DNA of 64,000 nucleotides from Alteromonas sp. BMJM2 (GTDB lineage Bacteria > Pseudomonadota > Gammaproteobacteria > Enterobacterales > Alteromonadaceae). Where the stretch lies: positions 62,001 through 126,000 of the forward strand of contig NZ_JAPVOT010000010.1 of the NCBI RefSeq assembly GCF_027257845.1, in the 5' to 3' direction. The notes beneath the pieces were generated by a model. That model searched no databases. It was not told the origin of the DNA and saw only the letters and a program-made list of their open reading frames with translations. Below are positions 63,578-64,000 of this stretch, piece after piece (the first letter of the stretch is position 1; each line of letters opens with the position of its first letter). The position numbers and the translations under genes were made by a program.

Positions 63578-64000
63578 CTAAATAGCGTTTAAGAAAAACT
63601 GCTTTATCTCTTTGTATACTGTCACCGATTCCGGCGTATTGTGCGCCACTAAATAGTCAGCATGAGAGAGCCCTTCAAACACCTCTAGCTGAGTGTGAAT
63701 ACCGCACTCTCTTAATTTGCGATTCACTCGCACCGTGTCACTTAAAAATAAATCCCGTGTTCCTGTCACCAATATTGTGGGTGGCAGATCAGTAAAATCA
63801 CCATACACAGGAGAAACGCTAGGTTCTGTGAGCGAATGTTTGCCTGCGTACAGCATAGCCGCAGCCTTAAGCAGCCCTTGGTAACTCATGAGTATTCTAT
63901 CGACGCCCTCATTGATAACTAACGAATCACTGGCATTAGATAAGTCGGCCCAAGGCGTACCTGTATAAGCTGCTATTGGTAGCTCAATATTTTGCTTCTT
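63578..64000 (-). CDS. Alpha/beta hydrolase (fold-3/HSL-like), C-terminal part
   Basis: The gene enters from the right edge: the frame is open from 64000 to the stop at 63578, giving 141 residues. It shows the C-terminal half of an esterase-type alpha/beta hydrolase: SPVYGDFTDLPPTILVTGTRDLFLSD with the catalytic Asp, then GLSHADYL with the catalytic His. The nucleophile Ser and HGGG motif would lie beyond the window. The substrate is unknown. The ATG at 63889 is an internal methionine, not the start. Confidence 0.8.
   Translation of the reverse strand, partial: KKQNIELPIAAYTGTPWADLSNASDSLVINEGVDRILMSYQGLLKAAAMLYAGKHSLTEPSVSPVYGDFTDLPPTILVTGTRDLFLSDTVRVNRKLRECGIHTQLEVFEGLSHADYLVAHNTPESVTVYKEIKQFFLNAI

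Overview
The window is a chromosomal stretch of a marine gammaproteobacterium, most likely Alteromonas or a close relative in the Alteromonadales. This rests on the sfsA-dksA-gluQ-pcnB-folK-panB-panC block, a PLP-type aspartate decarboxylase (PanP) next to panBC where enteric bacteria have panD, hslVU next to ftsN and priA, ftsYEX with rpoH nearby, a DUF2959 lipoprotein and an SO_0444-type Cu/Zn exporter. No rRNA, tRNA, CRISPR array, prophage or intact insertion sequence was seen. The genus is inference; the gene identities come from motifs and gene order.

Layout. 1-5060: the start of oligopeptidase A, then a signalling locus with an excisionase-HTH/receiver regulator, a PhnD-like binding protein, a HAMP histidine kinase and a receiver protein with a degenerate HD output domain. 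5061-12239: a dispersed 122-bp repeat, glutathione reductase, a large exported TolB-propeller/amidohydrolase fusion, and a class I HMG-CoA reductase with an unusual N-terminal domain. 12613-18063: the most interesting segment, a compact peptide natural-product locus: a structured RNA, an HlyD-type adaptor, a C39 peptidase ABC exporter, a LuxR-type HTH protein, a 64-residue double-glycine precursor peptide and an ATP-grasp ligase. The logic is that of an ATP-grasp-modified RiPP: make the precursor, modify it, cut at Gly-Gly and export.

18209-33368: housekeeping genes (hslVU behind a sigma-32-like promoter, ftsN, priA, rpmE, malic enzyme, metJ/metF with met boxes, yihY, dtd, fabY/yiiD, rpoH). 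33369-36693: a candidate small RNA and two tandem EAL-like/HDOD proteins lying between rpoH and ftsX. 36778-50453: ftsXEY, rsmD, yjaG, marC-type protein, pepB, sfsA, dksA, gluQ, pcnB (apparently started from a non-AUG codon), folK, panB and panC. 50574-64000: panP, a degenerate EAL protein, a TrmB-like methyltransferase with yadGH, a TonB-dependent receptor remnant cut at both ends, a CNNM/CBS protein, a Cys-rich Cu/Zn exporter, cstA, a PepSY-type membrane protein with a possible Fur site, and the end of an alpha/beta hydrolase gene.

Starts were chosen from ribosome-binding-site spacing and family alignment from memory; several differ from the longest reading frame (hslV, dtd, panC, sfsA, folK, dksA, pcnB, histidine kinase). 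No database search was possible.
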